Assembly: GCA_002409745.1 (NCBI GenBank)
Contig: DHOU01000007.1
Span: 1 to 64,000, forward strand
Length of the DNA: 64,000 bases
Direction: 5' to 3'
Origin: Bacteroidales bacterium UBA5382
GTDB taxonomy: Bacteria; Bacteroidota; Bacteroidia; Bacteroidales; Dysgonomonadaceae
The first letter of the stretch is position 1. Each line of letters begins with the position of its first letter. This document shows, one piece after another, positions 43,218 through 51,652 of this stretch. Position numbers and translations under genes: made by a program. The notes below the pieces were generated by a model, which was not told where the DNA came from, searched no databases, and saw only the letters and a list, made by a program, of their open reading frames with translations.

Positions 43218-44475
43218 TCAAAGAAATAAAGACATACCCGATGATTTTTCGCTGCAAGCCAGGGAAAAACTTCACAATCATCGCGTTCCTGTGCGGCCGG
43301 AAGTCTGGAATGAGTTGGAGAACAAGCTGTATTCCAAACGGAAGATCAGGCGCGCCTATTTCCTATGGGGAGCGGTAGCGGCCGCCATATTGACAGGCAT
43401 TCTTTTTGTGCTGAATCCGTTTATAACCGGGCGCCCCGATCAACTCGTGACGGAGACGGCTCCTTTGCATGCTACGGAAGCGATCGACACGCATTCGCAA
43501 CAGCCTGAAAAGAAACCTGCTCAGATCATGCAAAGGACAGAACGTCTCTTGTTGGCGAAGCATTCCGCTACCCGTACCGAACGCATTCCGGAAACGGCAA
43601 CGAGATCGGTTATTGCCGATTATTTACAACGGCAGCGGGATACGCATCGAAAAGCACCCCCTTTACACATGACGACGGCAGAAAAAAACGAACCGCCACA
43701 CGAAGAGGGTAATTCGTTCGGACAGGCCGGAGAATCAACAGAACAAGCTTCTACGCAAGCGCTTCCGCCAAGCGCCCCTTTGCAAACGGCCGGTAACGAG
43801 AGAAAACATTCTCTGACCGCACGCCTCGGTGGCGGGGGCCAAACACTCGGAAAAGAAACGGCTGGGAGTTATTTATATATGAACGACCTGCCATTGGGCG
43901 GAAGAACGGATTATTTAGCCTCGGACGGAGAAGCCATCGGGCAGGAAACACTCAAGCCGTCCGATTTTACGCAGATACGCCATTTGCCTCCCCTATCGCT
44001 CAGCCTCACCGCCGACATCCCTTTAAACCGCCGGTGGAGCATCGAAACCGGACTGAAATACACTTACTTGTCATCGCTTTTCGATAAACCGGGCACGGTG
44101 GTTTACCGGGGCTCGCTGTCGCTGCACTACCTCGGCATTCCGGTCAATTTAAAGGCGATGGTATATGAAAAGGATGCGTGGAACGTCTATGCATTGGCAG
44201 GCGGCACCCTGGAGAAAGGCGTGCTTTCGATTTATAAGCAAGAAATCGAAGATAGCAAAGGCGATGTGGAACGCATCACGGTGCGATCGGGTATCGACGG
44301 CATACAGCTTTCGGCAAACGTGGCTGCCGGATTTGAATACCGGTTGACAAAACGGATACGTATTTTCGGCGAGCCGCAAGTGATTTATTATTTCAATAAC
44401 AATCAACCGATGAGCGCCCGCACACAGGATCCGCTGGTTTTCGGATTAAACGCGGGAGTGCGCGTACGGTTCTGA
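43207..44475 (+). CDS. Single-pass membrane protein with C-terminal beta-barrel domain, probable sigma partner
   Basis: A 422-aa protein. The N-terminal 50 residues are cytoplasmic (PVRPEVWNELENKLYSKRKI), followed by one transmembrane helix near 55-72 (FLWGAVAAAILTGILFVL), a low-complexity Thr/Glu/Pro-rich linker (about 80-240), and a C-terminal domain with alternating strands resembling OmpW/outer-membrane beta-barrel proteins (SIETGLKYTYLSSLF, YLGIPVNLKAMV, VFGLNAGVRVRF). Proteins of this plan often follow ECF sigma genes in Bacteroidota and are thought to hold the sigma factor at the membrane. Function inferred from position. Confidence 0.75.
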   Translation: MLSDQRNKDIPDDFSLQAREKLHNHRVPVRPEVWNELENKLYSKRKIRRAYFLWGAVAAAILTGILFVLNPFITGRPDQLVTETAPLHATEAIDTHSQQPEKKPAQIMQRTERLLLAKHSATRTERIPETATRSVIADYLQRQRDTHRKAPPLHMTTAEKNEPPHEEGNSFGQAGESTEQASTQALPPSAPLQTAGNERKHSLTARLGGGGQTLGKETAGSYLYMNDLPLGGRTDYLASDGEAIGQETLKPSDFTQIRHLPPLSLSLTADIPLNRRWSIETGLKYTYLSSLFDKPGTVVYRGSLSLHYLGIPVNLKAMVYEKDAWNVYALAGGTLEKGVLSIYKQEIEDSKGDVERITVRSGIDGIQLSANVAAGFEYRLTKRIRIFGEPQVIYYFNNNQPMSARTQDPLVFGLNAGVRVRF

Positions 44476-44565
44476 GTGCCGCAATACCGCCGCAAACGAC
44501 GGATACGCCTAAAACTGTTGAGTAATGTTACCGATTGGTAAAAGTTCCCTGTTCTACTCAATTGT

Positions 44566-44600
44566 CTGCCGTTGGAGAAATCCGGCGGCAGTTTTTTATT
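44566..44600 (+). terminator. Terminator after the sigma-factor operon
   Basis: CTGCCG (44566-44571) pairs with CGGCAG (44586-44591), with an extra CCG/CGG possibility inside, followed by TTTTTTATTTTT. The bases directly after (TTTTGAGACGGCTTC, 44600-44614) match a motif also present inverted at 49564-49578 and look like an IS end; see findings. Confidence 0.7.
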
Positions 44601-44712
44601 TTTGAGACGGCTTCTATCGCGAAGCAGGGAAGGGATGGTGAATGATGAGCGGAGAAGAAATATCTCCTCCACCCGTTCCTTGCCCGTCCCCTCAGAGTTG
44701 GATTCTTTATTC

Positions 44713-44743
44713 TTTGCTCTTTTTAAAAAAAATCGTATCTTTC
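44713..44743 (+). promoter_or_regulatory. Promoter of the NlpC/P60 gene
   Basis: TTTG at 44713-44716, 19 bp, then TATCTTTC at 44736-44743 (one mismatch to TAnnTTTG). Initiation would be about 15 bp before the ATG. Confidence 0.65.
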
Positions 44744-44765
44744 GGCAGTTTTAGTAATTACAAAG

Positions 44766-45965
44766 ATGAAAACAATGTTTAAAGCCGGACTATTCTCCCT
44801 TATATGGATAACTTCGACACTTTTTTCTATGGCACAAAACAGTCAACAAATACAGGAAATACGGCGATCGGTTCAGCAACAATATGCCCCCGACAAACGA
44901 ACGGAAGTTTTCGACATCCGGGTCGAAGAAAATGCTCAATCGTTGGTGCTGAAAGGCGAAACGAGCAGTCACGAGGCGTACCGGACGCTTATACAACGCC
45001 TGCAAGCGCTTCCTTACTCCTTGCAAGACAGCATCCGCCTGTTGCCCGACGTCGGCCTGCAAGATAAAACAAGGGGCGTGATTTACAACTCGGTCGGCAC
45101 CTTGCATTCAGCGCCCTCTTATAGTTCCGAAACAGTATCGCAGGTGCTCCTCGGCATGCCGGTGAAAATCCTTGACGAACAAGGCGGATGGCGGCGTATT
45201 CAAACGCCCGAAAAATACATCGGCTGGATCAATCGTTCCGTGCAACCGATGACCGAAAGCGAGCTCGATAGCTACCGCCGTCAGCCGAAGATTGTGATTA
45301 CACGCTTATACACGTCTTCTTATGAAAAAGCAAATGCCCGGTCGCAGCAAGTATCCGATCTGGTGACCGGAAACACGTTGGCCGTCACAGGCACGAAAGG
45401 GAAATATTATAGGGTGGTTTATCCCGACGGACGGAAGGCTTTTGTGCCCAAAGCCGATGCCGAAAACGAACAGGACTGGTTCAGCCATATCCAACAAACA
45501 CCCGAGGCCGTTACCCACACCGCCCTGAAATTTATGGGTATCCCTTATGTATGGGGCGGCACATCGGCAAAGGGACTCGACTGTAGCGGTTTTACCAAAA
45601 CAGTCTATTTGCATCACGGGATTTTGCTGGCTCGCGATGCCTCGCAACAGGTCTTATACGGAAAGCTGACCGACGACACGGCCGATTTTACCGAAGCGCA
45701 ACCCGGCGACCTGGTGTTTTTCGGTACGCCCGCAAGCAACGACCAACCGCGCGAACGCGTCGTACATGTAGGTATTTACTTGGGAGATAAAAAATTCATC
45801 CACGCCTCCGACCATATCCGCATCAGCAGCTTCGACCCCGCTGATCCGTTGTACGATGCCTATAACAGCGGACGTTATCTGCGCACAAAGCGTATGCTCG
45901 GCGAGGTGGGCACACCCGGTATCGAAGAAATCAGGGGAAACGACTTTTACCGTCCCGCACCATAA
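44766..45965 (+). CDS. Exported NlpC/P60 (C40) murein endopeptidase with SH3b domains
   Basis: A 399-aa protein with signal peptide (LFSLIWITSTLFSMAQ), two bacterial SH3-like domains (about 110-240) and a C-terminal NlpC/P60 domain. The catalytic Cys lies in LDCSGFTKTVY (about residue 273) and the His in RVVHVGIYLG (about 331), with FIHAS as the third conserved segment. Relatives of YkfC type cut the gamma-D-Glu to diamino-acid bond of peptidoglycan stem peptides. The next gene is a dipeptide epimerase acting on the L-Ala-D-Glu product, so together they degrade murein peptides. Confidence 0.92.
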   Translation: MKTMFKAGLFSLIWITSTLFSMAQNSQQIQEIRRSVQQQYAPDKRTEVFDIRVEENAQSLVLKGETSSHEAYRTLIQRLQALPYSLQDSIRLLPDVGLQDKTRGVIYNSVGTLHSAPSYSSETVSQVLLGMPVKILDEQGGWRRIQTPEKYIGWINRSVQPMTESELDSYRRQPKIVITRLYTSSYEKANARSQQVSDLVTGNTLAVTGTKGKYYRVVYPDGRKAFVPKADAENEQDWFSHIQQTPEAVTHTALKFMGIPYVWGGTSAKGLDCSGFTKTVYLHHGILLARDASQQVLYGKLTDDTADFTEAQPGDLVFFGTPASNDQPRERVVHVGIYLGDKKFIHASDHIRISSFDPADPLYDAYNSGRYLRTKRMLGEVGTPGIEEIRGNDFYRPAP

Positions 45966-46025
45966 GACCGTATCTTCGGCCTATCGCTTTAAACAAACCG
46001 TATTCATTCCTAAAAACAACGAACA

Positions 46026-47183
46026 ATGAAACAAAACAGGCGCCAATTCATTCAAACATCCGCATCGGCAGCAGCTGTTATAGCGGCCGCTCCCTTGATT
46101 TCAGCCGTAAAACCCACGCGTAAACCGACTAACGTATCCGTCAATATGAAACTTTCCTGGACTCCCTACGACTTGCAATTGAGACATGTATTCACCATCT
46201 CCGGTTTTTCCCGCAAAACCACCCCCGTCGTCCTCACGCGCATCGAATACGACGGACTGACGGGTTACGGTGAAGCTTCCCTGCCGCCTTATCTGGGCGA
46301 AACGCAAGCATCCGTCATCGAATTCCTGAAAAAAGTCGATCTGTCGGGCTTTCGCAATCCGGCAAACCTCGAAGAGATTCTCGAATATGTCGACAGCATC
46401 GCCGAAAACAATACCGCGGCCAAAGCCTCCGTCGACATCGCCCTGCACGACTTGGCCGGAAAAATGATCGGCGCGCCATGGTATAAAATGTACGGCCTCG
46501 ACAAATATCAAGCGCCCGATACCACCTTCACCATCGGCATCGACAGCGACGAAGTGGTGCGCGAAAAGACGCGCGAGGCGCTCGGCCCGTTCCGCGTACT
46601 GAAGGTAAAAGTCGGCGGCCCCGATGATAAACGCATGATCGAAGCCATCCGGTCGGTGACCGACCTGCCGCTTACGGTCGATGCGAATCAGGGATGGAAA
46701 GACCGCCGGCAGGCTGTCGAGATGATTCATTGGTTGAAGGAAAAGGGCGTGGTGATGGTCGAGCAACCCATGTCGAAGCATGCGCTCGACGACATCGCCC
46801 GCATCACCGAAGAAAGTCCCTTGCCCATCTTTGCCGATGAATCGGTGCAACGGCTGCATGACGTGGAGCGGCTGAAAGGCGCTTTTTCGGGAATCAACAT
46901 CAAGCTGATGAAATGCACCGGCCTGCGCGAGGCATGGAAGATGCGCAACCTGGCCGAAGCCTTGGGAATGAAAGTGATGATCGGGTGCATGACCGAAACG
47001 TCCTGTGCCATTTCGGCCGCGGCACAGCTATCGCCGGGTCTCGATTTTGCCGATCTCGACGGCGCATTGCTCATCGGAAACGATTGCTTCGACGGGGCGC
47101 AACTCGAAAACGCAAAGATCATTGCTTCCGATCGTCCCGGCATCGGGGTCGTTCCCAAGCAGAAAATCCTTTTCGGAAATTAG
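46026..47183 (+). CDS. Dipeptide (L-Ala-D/L-Glu) epimerase with Tat-like signal
   Basis: A 385-aa enolase-superfamily enzyme (muconate-lactonising subgroup). The N-terminus, QNRRQFIQTSASAAAVIAAA, looks like a twin-arginine signal, so it is probably exported folded. Catalytic Lys pair: KVKVGG near 195 and KLMKC near 293; metal ligands: DANQGW near 218, EQP near 246 and ADES near 270. Such enzymes convert L-Ala-D-Glu from peptidoglycan into L-Ala-L-Glu. It follows the NlpC/P60 gene by 60 bp, which supports this substrate. Confidence 0.9.
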   Translation: MKQNRRQFIQTSASAAAVIAAAPLISAVKPTRKPTNVSVNMKLSWTPYDLQLRHVFTISGFSRKTTPVVLTRIEYDGLTGYGEASLPPYLGETQASVIEFLKKVDLSGFRNPANLEEILEYVDSIAENNTAAKASVDIALHDLAGKMIGAPWYKMYGLDKYQAPDTTFTIGIDSDEVVREKTREALGPFRVLKVKVGGPDDKRMIEAIRSVTDLPLTVDANQGWKDRRQAVEMIHWLKEKGVVMVEQPMSKHALDDIARITEESPLPIFADESVQRLHDVERLKGAFSGINIKLMKCTGLREAWKMRNLAEALGMKVMIGCMTETSCAISAAAQLSPGLDFADLDGALLIGNDCFDGAQLENAKIIASDRPGIGVVPKQKILFGN

Positions 47184-47199
47184 AAACTGTTTTGAGAAA

Positions 47200-47372
47200 C
47201 TGTTTAAATTTCTTACGAAGACTGTAATTAAACTATTCTTCGCCTTCAAAAAGTTTCTTTTTTGTATTCTTCTTCCTCTTATTTGGCTCAAATAGCCCGC
47301 TATTATCGCCAAAACGAGAAAGAACACTGCTAAAAAATAATTCTTTTTGAATCGCGAAAGAAATTTAAACAG
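47200..47372. repeat. MITE-like element with 15-bp perfect inverted ends
   Basis: CTGTTTAAATTTCTT (47200-47214) recurs inverted at 47358-47372, and shorter hairpins lie inside (CGAAGA...TCTTCG at 47215-47244). There is no open frame. It sits just after the epimerase stop and could be a small non-autonomous element or an RNA structure. Confidence 0.35.
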
Positions 47373-47454
47373 ATTCTTGAATTTTTTGATGCGGCATTTT
47401 TTAGTCCTTTTTTGATGGATTTGGGCTTTCCGATCTTACCCTTTCAACCTTTTT

Positions 47455-47503
47455 AAACGGCCCTCCTCGCAGGACCCTTTACGGTGAGGGGGGGGTGCCG
47501 TTT
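47455..47503. other. Imperfect GC-rich hairpin
   Basis: AAACGGC and GCCGTTT arms enclose CCTCCTC opposite a run of eight G. It lies between the MITE-like element and the DUF6261 promoter and could terminate readthrough from the epimerase gene, though no clear U-tract follows. Confidence 0.35.
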
Positions 47504-47538
47504 ATTCCCGCCTGTTTCAAAAAAAAAGAATCAAAAAT

Positions 47539-47569
47539 TTTGCGGAATCATAAAAATAGTGTAATATTG
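47539..47569 (+). promoter_or_regulatory. Promoter of the DUF6261 leader transcript
   Basis: TTTG at 47539-47542, 19 bp, then TAATATTG at 47562-47569 (one mismatch to TAnnTTTG). It would start a transcript with a leader of about 440 nt containing the 41-bp repeats. Confidence 0.5.
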
Positions 47570-47804
47570 CCGTCATAAATCAAAAACAAATGGGGTAATC
47601 GAAAAATACATCGGTTATATCCTCTTGAGAAATACTTTCCCATCTCGATATTTTTGGAGCAATAATTTACCCCACCTGCTTTCTTTCGCTCGAATTGAGC
47701 GCATCTATCACTCCGCCACTTCCGCCTCCCGTGAAGCAATGCTATCGCGCGTTCCGCCATCCGCGGCAGTCGCTTCGGGAGGGACGCCGGGCCTGCCGAC
47801 CGCG

Positions 47805-47969
47805 TCGATAGCTCCACGGAAGAGAAGTTGCGCGTATTTACCCGGTCAATCGATCCGAGGAAAAGAGAAAGTATCCATTGCGCCGGTCGACAGCCTCACG
47901 GAAGAGAAGACGGGCCTATCGCCCCCGTCGCCCGCACCGCGGAAGAAAAAAACGACTCATCGCACGCGG
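47805..47969 (+). repeat. 41-bp degenerate tandem array in the DUF6261 leader
   Basis: Four consecutive units of 41, 41, 41 and 42 bp, each beginning TCG or TCA and sharing a CACGGAAGAGAAG-like core and a ...CCGG end; weaker similar sequence precedes from about 47700. An open frame (47625-48104) crosses the array but the period is not a multiple of three and I do not call a protein. Confidence 0.7.
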
Positions 47970-48018
47970 AACTTGGCATTTATTTTATTTATTTCCTATC
48001 CTATAAAAACAAAAAATC

Positions 48019-48759
48019 ATGTTAGTAAAAACGACAAAATTATCAAAAGTGTTTTTGATGGAATTTTTCCATCTGATGAAAGTGATTGCAGACTATCTTC
48101 ATAAAGAAGATATGGAAGTGTTGAAATTGACGGCGGTTGCCACGTCGTTCTTTTTGGCGTTCGACAAACTGGACGTGGCGGTGAAGCAAGCCGATAAATC
48201 GAAGTTCACCGCTCCCAAAAAGGAGAGCGACGATTTGCGCGACAACACGCTGGTAGGGCTCAGCAGCACGATACGCGCCGCCATGCGGTACCCCGACGCG
48301 GACATATCGGAATCCTCCCGGCTGTTGTTGATCGTGGTGGAAAAATACGGGAAGGACATCCAGAACATGTCCCGCGAACGGGAAACATCCATCCTCTATA
48401 ATTTGGTCGCCGACATGCGCTTGCCCGAAAACACGGCACGGATGGCCAAGATTACGCCGCTGGCGTGGATCGACAAACTCGATGAGGAGAATAAGGGTTA
48501 TGAGGCCAACCATATCCTGGGGACGGAGGAAAAAACGGAATATGTGACGGGGTTGACCACCCAAGCGCGCACGGAAATGCAAGCGGCCTTCGAAAAATTG
48601 TGCGAAGCCATCAACAGTTACGCTTTTGTGGACGGTGTGGAGCCGTACAAAACCTTGGCCGACAAAATCAACGTGGAGGTGGCCGAAGCGCAACAACAAG
48701 CCAAGTTCCACAAGACGCTCTTGGAGAACAAGGCGAAGGGAAAAGACAAAAAGCAATAA
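48019..48759 (+). CDS. DUF6261 family protein
   Basis: A 246-aa soluble, mostly helical protein (FHLMKVIADYLHKEDMEVLK, FFLAFDKLDVAVKQADKSKF, YGKDIQNMSRERETSILYNL, TTQARTEMQAAFEKLCEAIN), rich in Lys and Glu, with no signal peptide. The pattern fits DUF6261, a Bacteroidales family of unknown function that often occurs in several copies per genome. It is preceded by a long repeat-bearing leader and stands alone. Confidence 0.75.
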   Translation: MLVKTTKLSKVFLMEFFHLMKVIADYLHKEDMEVLKLTAVATSFFLAFDKLDVAVKQADKSKFTAPKKESDDLRDNTLVGLSSTIRAAMRYPDADISESSRLLLIVVEKYGKDIQNMSRERETSILYNLVADMRLPENTARMAKITPLAWIDKLDEENKGYEANHILGTEEKTEYVTGLTTQARTEMQAAFEKLCEAINSYAFVDGVEPYKTLADKINVEVAEAQQQAKFHKTLLENKAKGKDKKQ

Positions 48760-48888
48760 CGCAAAGGAAGTATCGAGAGAATCATCGGGATTGCAGGAGC
48801 AAGAATAAGAATCTCGGCACTTTTAGTTCGGTATTGCAATCGATGTTCGAGAGGGAATCGGCCGGATGAGTTCAACATCGTTTCAGGA

Positions 48889-49437
48889 TTATTCCGGTAT
48901 TTCCGCTGCGGAAACGAGCGCGACGCCCCGGTTGCGCATTTCCTCCAATGCCCGGATATCATCACCCGGACGGGCATTGACGGCCGCAACGGCATCGGTA
49001 ATGACGACCGTACGAAAACCGAGGCTCAGCGCATCGAGCGCCGATGCTTTCACGCAATAATCGGTCGCCAGCCCGCACACATAAAGCTCCTCCACCTTGC
49101 GTTCCCGCAGATAATCGGCTAACGATAGGTTCGTGGCCTCAAAAGCCGAATAACCGTCGTCTTTATTATCCGTCCCTTTCCGGAAAACCTGCCCGATATT
49201 CCCCGTTTGCAGCAGCGGATGGAAATCGGCGCCGGCCATGTCTGCCACACAATGCACCGGCCATTTATCGAAATGCACCGACTGCGCCGGATGCCAATCT
49301 TTAGAGGCGACCACCACCTCGAACTGCGGTATCAACCGGTTGATCACCTCCACCGCTTTATCGCCGTCTTTTACCGCCAAGGCGCCGCCGGGACAGAAAT
49401 CGTTCTGCACATCGACGATCAATAATGCTCTTTTCAT
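48889..49437 (-). CDS. pncA: Nicotinamidase
   Basis: Hydrolyses nicotinamide to nicotinate for NAD salvage. The 182-aa protein has the isochorismatase fold with the full catalytic set: Asp9 (VDVQNDF), Lys87 (FRKGTD) and Cys128 (GLATDYCVKAS); metal ligands Asp47, His49 (KDWHP) and His62 (WPVHC). It is convergent with DUF6261 and is a single-gene unit. Confidence 0.95.
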   Translation of the reverse strand: MKRALLIVDVQNDFCPGGALAVKDGDKAVEVINRLIPQFEVVVASKDWHPAQSVHFDKWPVHCVADMAGADFHPLLQTGNIGQVFRKGTDNKDDGYSAFEATNLSLADYLRERKVEELYVCGLATDYCVKASALDALSLGFRTVVITDAVAAVNARPGDDIRALEEMRNRGVALVSAAEIPE

Positions 49438-49599
49438 TTGCTGTTTGTTTTTTAATTGTTCTTTTGGAACCTATTCTCCGGGAGAAATTGGGTCTTTTTC
49501 ATAACAATCGAAAGAAGGCTCTGTTCAAACCCGTCAACAGACTTATTCCGGTAGGAAAGAAAAAGAGGCCGTCTCAAAATAGAAAATAAGCTAAACGGA

Positions 49600-49672
49600 A
49601 AGAGCCCGGTGCAATACCGAGCTCTCATACAGAAAACATCATTTATTAATCTGTCCGACTTTTGGGGGTCAC
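49600..49672 (-). terminator. Terminator of the ilv/leu operon, next to an IS3-like end
   Basis: On the minus strand, AGAGCTCGGT...ACCGGGCTCT forms a stem with a TATTGC-containing loop after the ilvC stop at 49723. The adjacent minus-strand sequence GTGACCCCCAAAAGTCGGAC resembles IS3/IS150-family terminal repeats. The module aligns along about 70 bp with 14258-14326, which also ends a minus-strand operon. Confidence 0.6.
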
Positions 49673-49722
49673 GGCAATTGTGATATCCCCTCTTTGTAAA
49701 GAAACCGACCGCTCGAATCCGA

Positions 49723-50769
49723 TCAACCGTTTTCCGGACGCAGTTTGCGTACGACCGCGCCGGTCTGCCACATTTCGCTTTCGCGAAGCGCTTTGAGTTC
49801 GACTTCGAGCTTCTCGCGATAGTCGGGTTGAGAATTGGAATCGATAGAACGTTGCGCTTCGTTTCCGCTGGCTACCTCTTTGTAGAGTTTTTGGAACACC
49901 GGTTTGGTCGCATCGTGGAACGGGCCCATCCAATCGAGAGCGCCGCGTTGCGCGGTCGTAGAGCAGTTGGCATACATCCAATCCATCCCTTTTTCGGCAA
50001 ACAACGGCATCAGCGACTGAGTCAGTTCTTCCACCGTTTCGTTGAACGCTTCGGACGGCGTATGCCCGTTTTCACGCAACGTTTCGTATTGCGCCAACAG
50101 CAGGCCCTGAATAGCGCCCATCAACGTTCCGCGTTCGCCGGTAAGATCGGAATACACTTCGCGTTGGAAAGTCGTTTCGAACAGATAGCCCGACCCCACG
50201 CCGATACCTAAGGCAATCACCCGGTCGTAGGCCTTGCCGGTCGCATCCTGGAAAATCGCGTAACTCGAATTCAACCCGCGTCCTTCGAGGAACATCGTGC
50301 GCAGGCTGGTACCCGAACCTTTCGGGGCGACCAGAATCACATCGACATCGGCCGGAGGAATAATGCCCGTACGGTCTTTATACGTGATGCCGAAACCGTG
50401 GGAAAAGTACAGCGCCTTGCCGGCCGTCAGATGCTTTTTCACCGTAGGCCACAGCTTGATTTGCGCCGCATCCGACAGCAAATACTCGATGATGGTTCCG
50501 CGCTTACACGCCTCTTCGATTTCGAAAAGCGTTTCGCCCGGCACCCATCCGTCGGCAACGGCCTTGTCCCATGTTTTACTATCCTTCCGTTGACCCACAA
50601 TCACCTTAAACCCGTTGTCACGCAGGTTCATCGACTGTCCCGGGCCTTGCACGCCATATCCGATGACGGCAATCGTTTCGTTTTTCAATACCTCCTGAGC
50701 CTTGCTCAAAGGAAATTCGTCGCGGGTAACGACATTTTCTACCACCCCGCCAAAATTCAATTTTGCCAT
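49723..50769 (-). CDS. ilvC: Ketol-acid reductoisomerase
   Basis: Isomerises and reduces acetolactate or acetohydroxybutyrate with NAD(P)H to dihydroxy acids, third-stage step of valine and isoleucine synthesis. The 348-aa protein has the GYGVQGPGQSMNLRDNG dinucleotide loop, SHGFGI, VDVILVAPKGSGTSLR and an all-helical C-terminal knot domain with metal ligands in EVYSDLTGERG and EETVEELTQ-like segments. It is the last gene of the operon, separated from ilvN by 300 bp of short repeats. From memory, in Bacteroides an acyl-ACP thioesterase gene often sits between them; here there is none. Confidence 0.97.
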   Translation of the reverse strand: MAKLNFGGVVENVVTRDEFPLSKAQEVLKNETIAVIGYGVQGPGQSMNLRDNGFKVIVGQRKDSKTWDKAVADGWVPGETLFEIEEACKRGTIIEYLLSDAAQIKLWPTVKKHLTAGKALYFSHGFGITYKDRTGIIPPADVDVILVAPKGSGTSLRTMFLEGRGLNSSYAIFQDATGKAYDRVIALGIGVGSGYLFETTFQREVYSDLTGERGTLMGAIQGLLLAQYETLRENGHTPSEAFNETVEELTQSLMPLFAEKGMDWMYANCSTTAQRGALDWMGPFHDATKPVFQKLYKEVASGNEAQRSIDSNSQPDYREKLEVELKALRESEMWQTGAVVRKLRPENG

Positions 50770-50820
50770 AATTCTTTTATTGATTATTATTTGTTACTTA
50801 CCATATCGTGTTATTCTAAT

Positions 50821-51088
50821 GTCTCCGGTCTCCGGTCTCCAGTCGTCGGTCTCCAGTCTCCAGTCTCCAGTCTCCAGTCTTTCGACCGTCGACCTCATTT
50901 GCTAATCTACTCATTTACTCATTCTCCCATCTGCTCATTTGCTAATCTGCTCATTTACTCATTGTCCCATCTGCCCATTTGCTAATCTGCTCATTTACTC
51001 ATTTGCTAATTGTTCCATTTGCTAATCTGCTCATTTGCTAATCTGCTCATTTGCTCATTTGCTAATCTGCTCATTTGCTAATTTGCTC
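50821..51088. repeat. Composite heptamer/octamer array between ilvC and ilvN
   Basis: Heptamers of the GTCTCCA type (50821-50880), then the bridge CTTTCGACCGTCGACCTC, then 8-bp units TTTGCTAA, TCTGCTCA, TTTGCTCA and TTTACTCA to 51088. The final octamers encode the last residues of IlvN and its stop codon on the minus strand. The same composite order recurs at 53403-53648. Confidence 0.9.
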
Positions 51089-51634
51089 ATTCTCCCCCTT
51101 AGCTTCGCGTTTGGCCAGCATATCGCTCAACCGTTCCACTTTGGACTTCGTGATCGCCACGCGCCCCGAACGGATAAATTGCAACACCCCGATACTCTCC
51201 GCCAGTTCGTCGAACAACGCTTGCGTATCTTTGTAATGCCCGGTTTTCTGAATCACCGTACTATGCTCGTTCACATCCAGAATATGGGCATTATGTTTCC
51301 GGACGAGCTTTTCGACCTGACTGGTAGCGAGCAGTTTCGCCGTTTCTATTTTATAGAGCGCTATTTCCTGATGCACCAAATCCTCATTGGTGTTGAAATA
51401 AGCTTTCAGAATATCGACCCGTTTATCGATTTGCTTCACCAACTTCTTCATTGTCTCGTCGGAGTCGGCATACGACGTAATGGTGAACTTGTGAATGCCT
51501 TTGATGGCCGAGGGTGAAACCGACAGCGTCTCGATATTTAACTGGCGCCGTGTAAAAATGGTGGCAATCTGATTGAGTACGCCCACCGTATTTTCGGAGA
51601 ATATCGTAATCGTATATAATGTTTTATCTTCCAT
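51071..51634 (-). CDS. ilvN: Acetolactate synthase small (regulatory) subunit
   Basis: The 187-aa regulatory subunit binds valine through an N-terminal ACT domain (YTITIFSENTVGVLNQIATI, LSVSPSAIKGIHKFTITSYA) and stimulates the catalytic subunit; the C-terminal domain is present. It follows ilvB by 18 bp. The last six codons (NEQISK) and the stop lie inside the octamer array, so the array has overwritten or created the natural C-terminus. Confidence 0.95.
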   Translation of the reverse strand: MEDKTLYTITIFSENTVGVLNQIATIFTRRQLNIETLSVSPSAIKGIHKFTITSYADSDETMKKLVKQIDKRVDILKAYFNTNEDLVHQEIALYKIETAKLLATSQVEKLVRKHNAHILDVNEHSTVIQKTGHYKDTQALFDELAESIGVLQFIRSGRVAITKSKVERLSDMLAKREAKGENEQISK

Positions 51635-51652
51635 CTTATATTCCGTTTTGAA

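Noticed and set aside
47625..48104. 159-residue frame upstream of and overlapping DUF6261
   Set aside because: It crosses a 41-bp degenerate array whose period is not a codon multiple and ends inside the DUF6261 gene in another frame; it is more likely leader sequence.
50702..51070. Open frames encoding [19 protein letters not shown] repeats in the octamer arrays (also at 53350-53700, 55623-55700)
   Set aside because: They are translations of the low-complexity 8-bp repeats on the non-coding strand; they have no independent signals.
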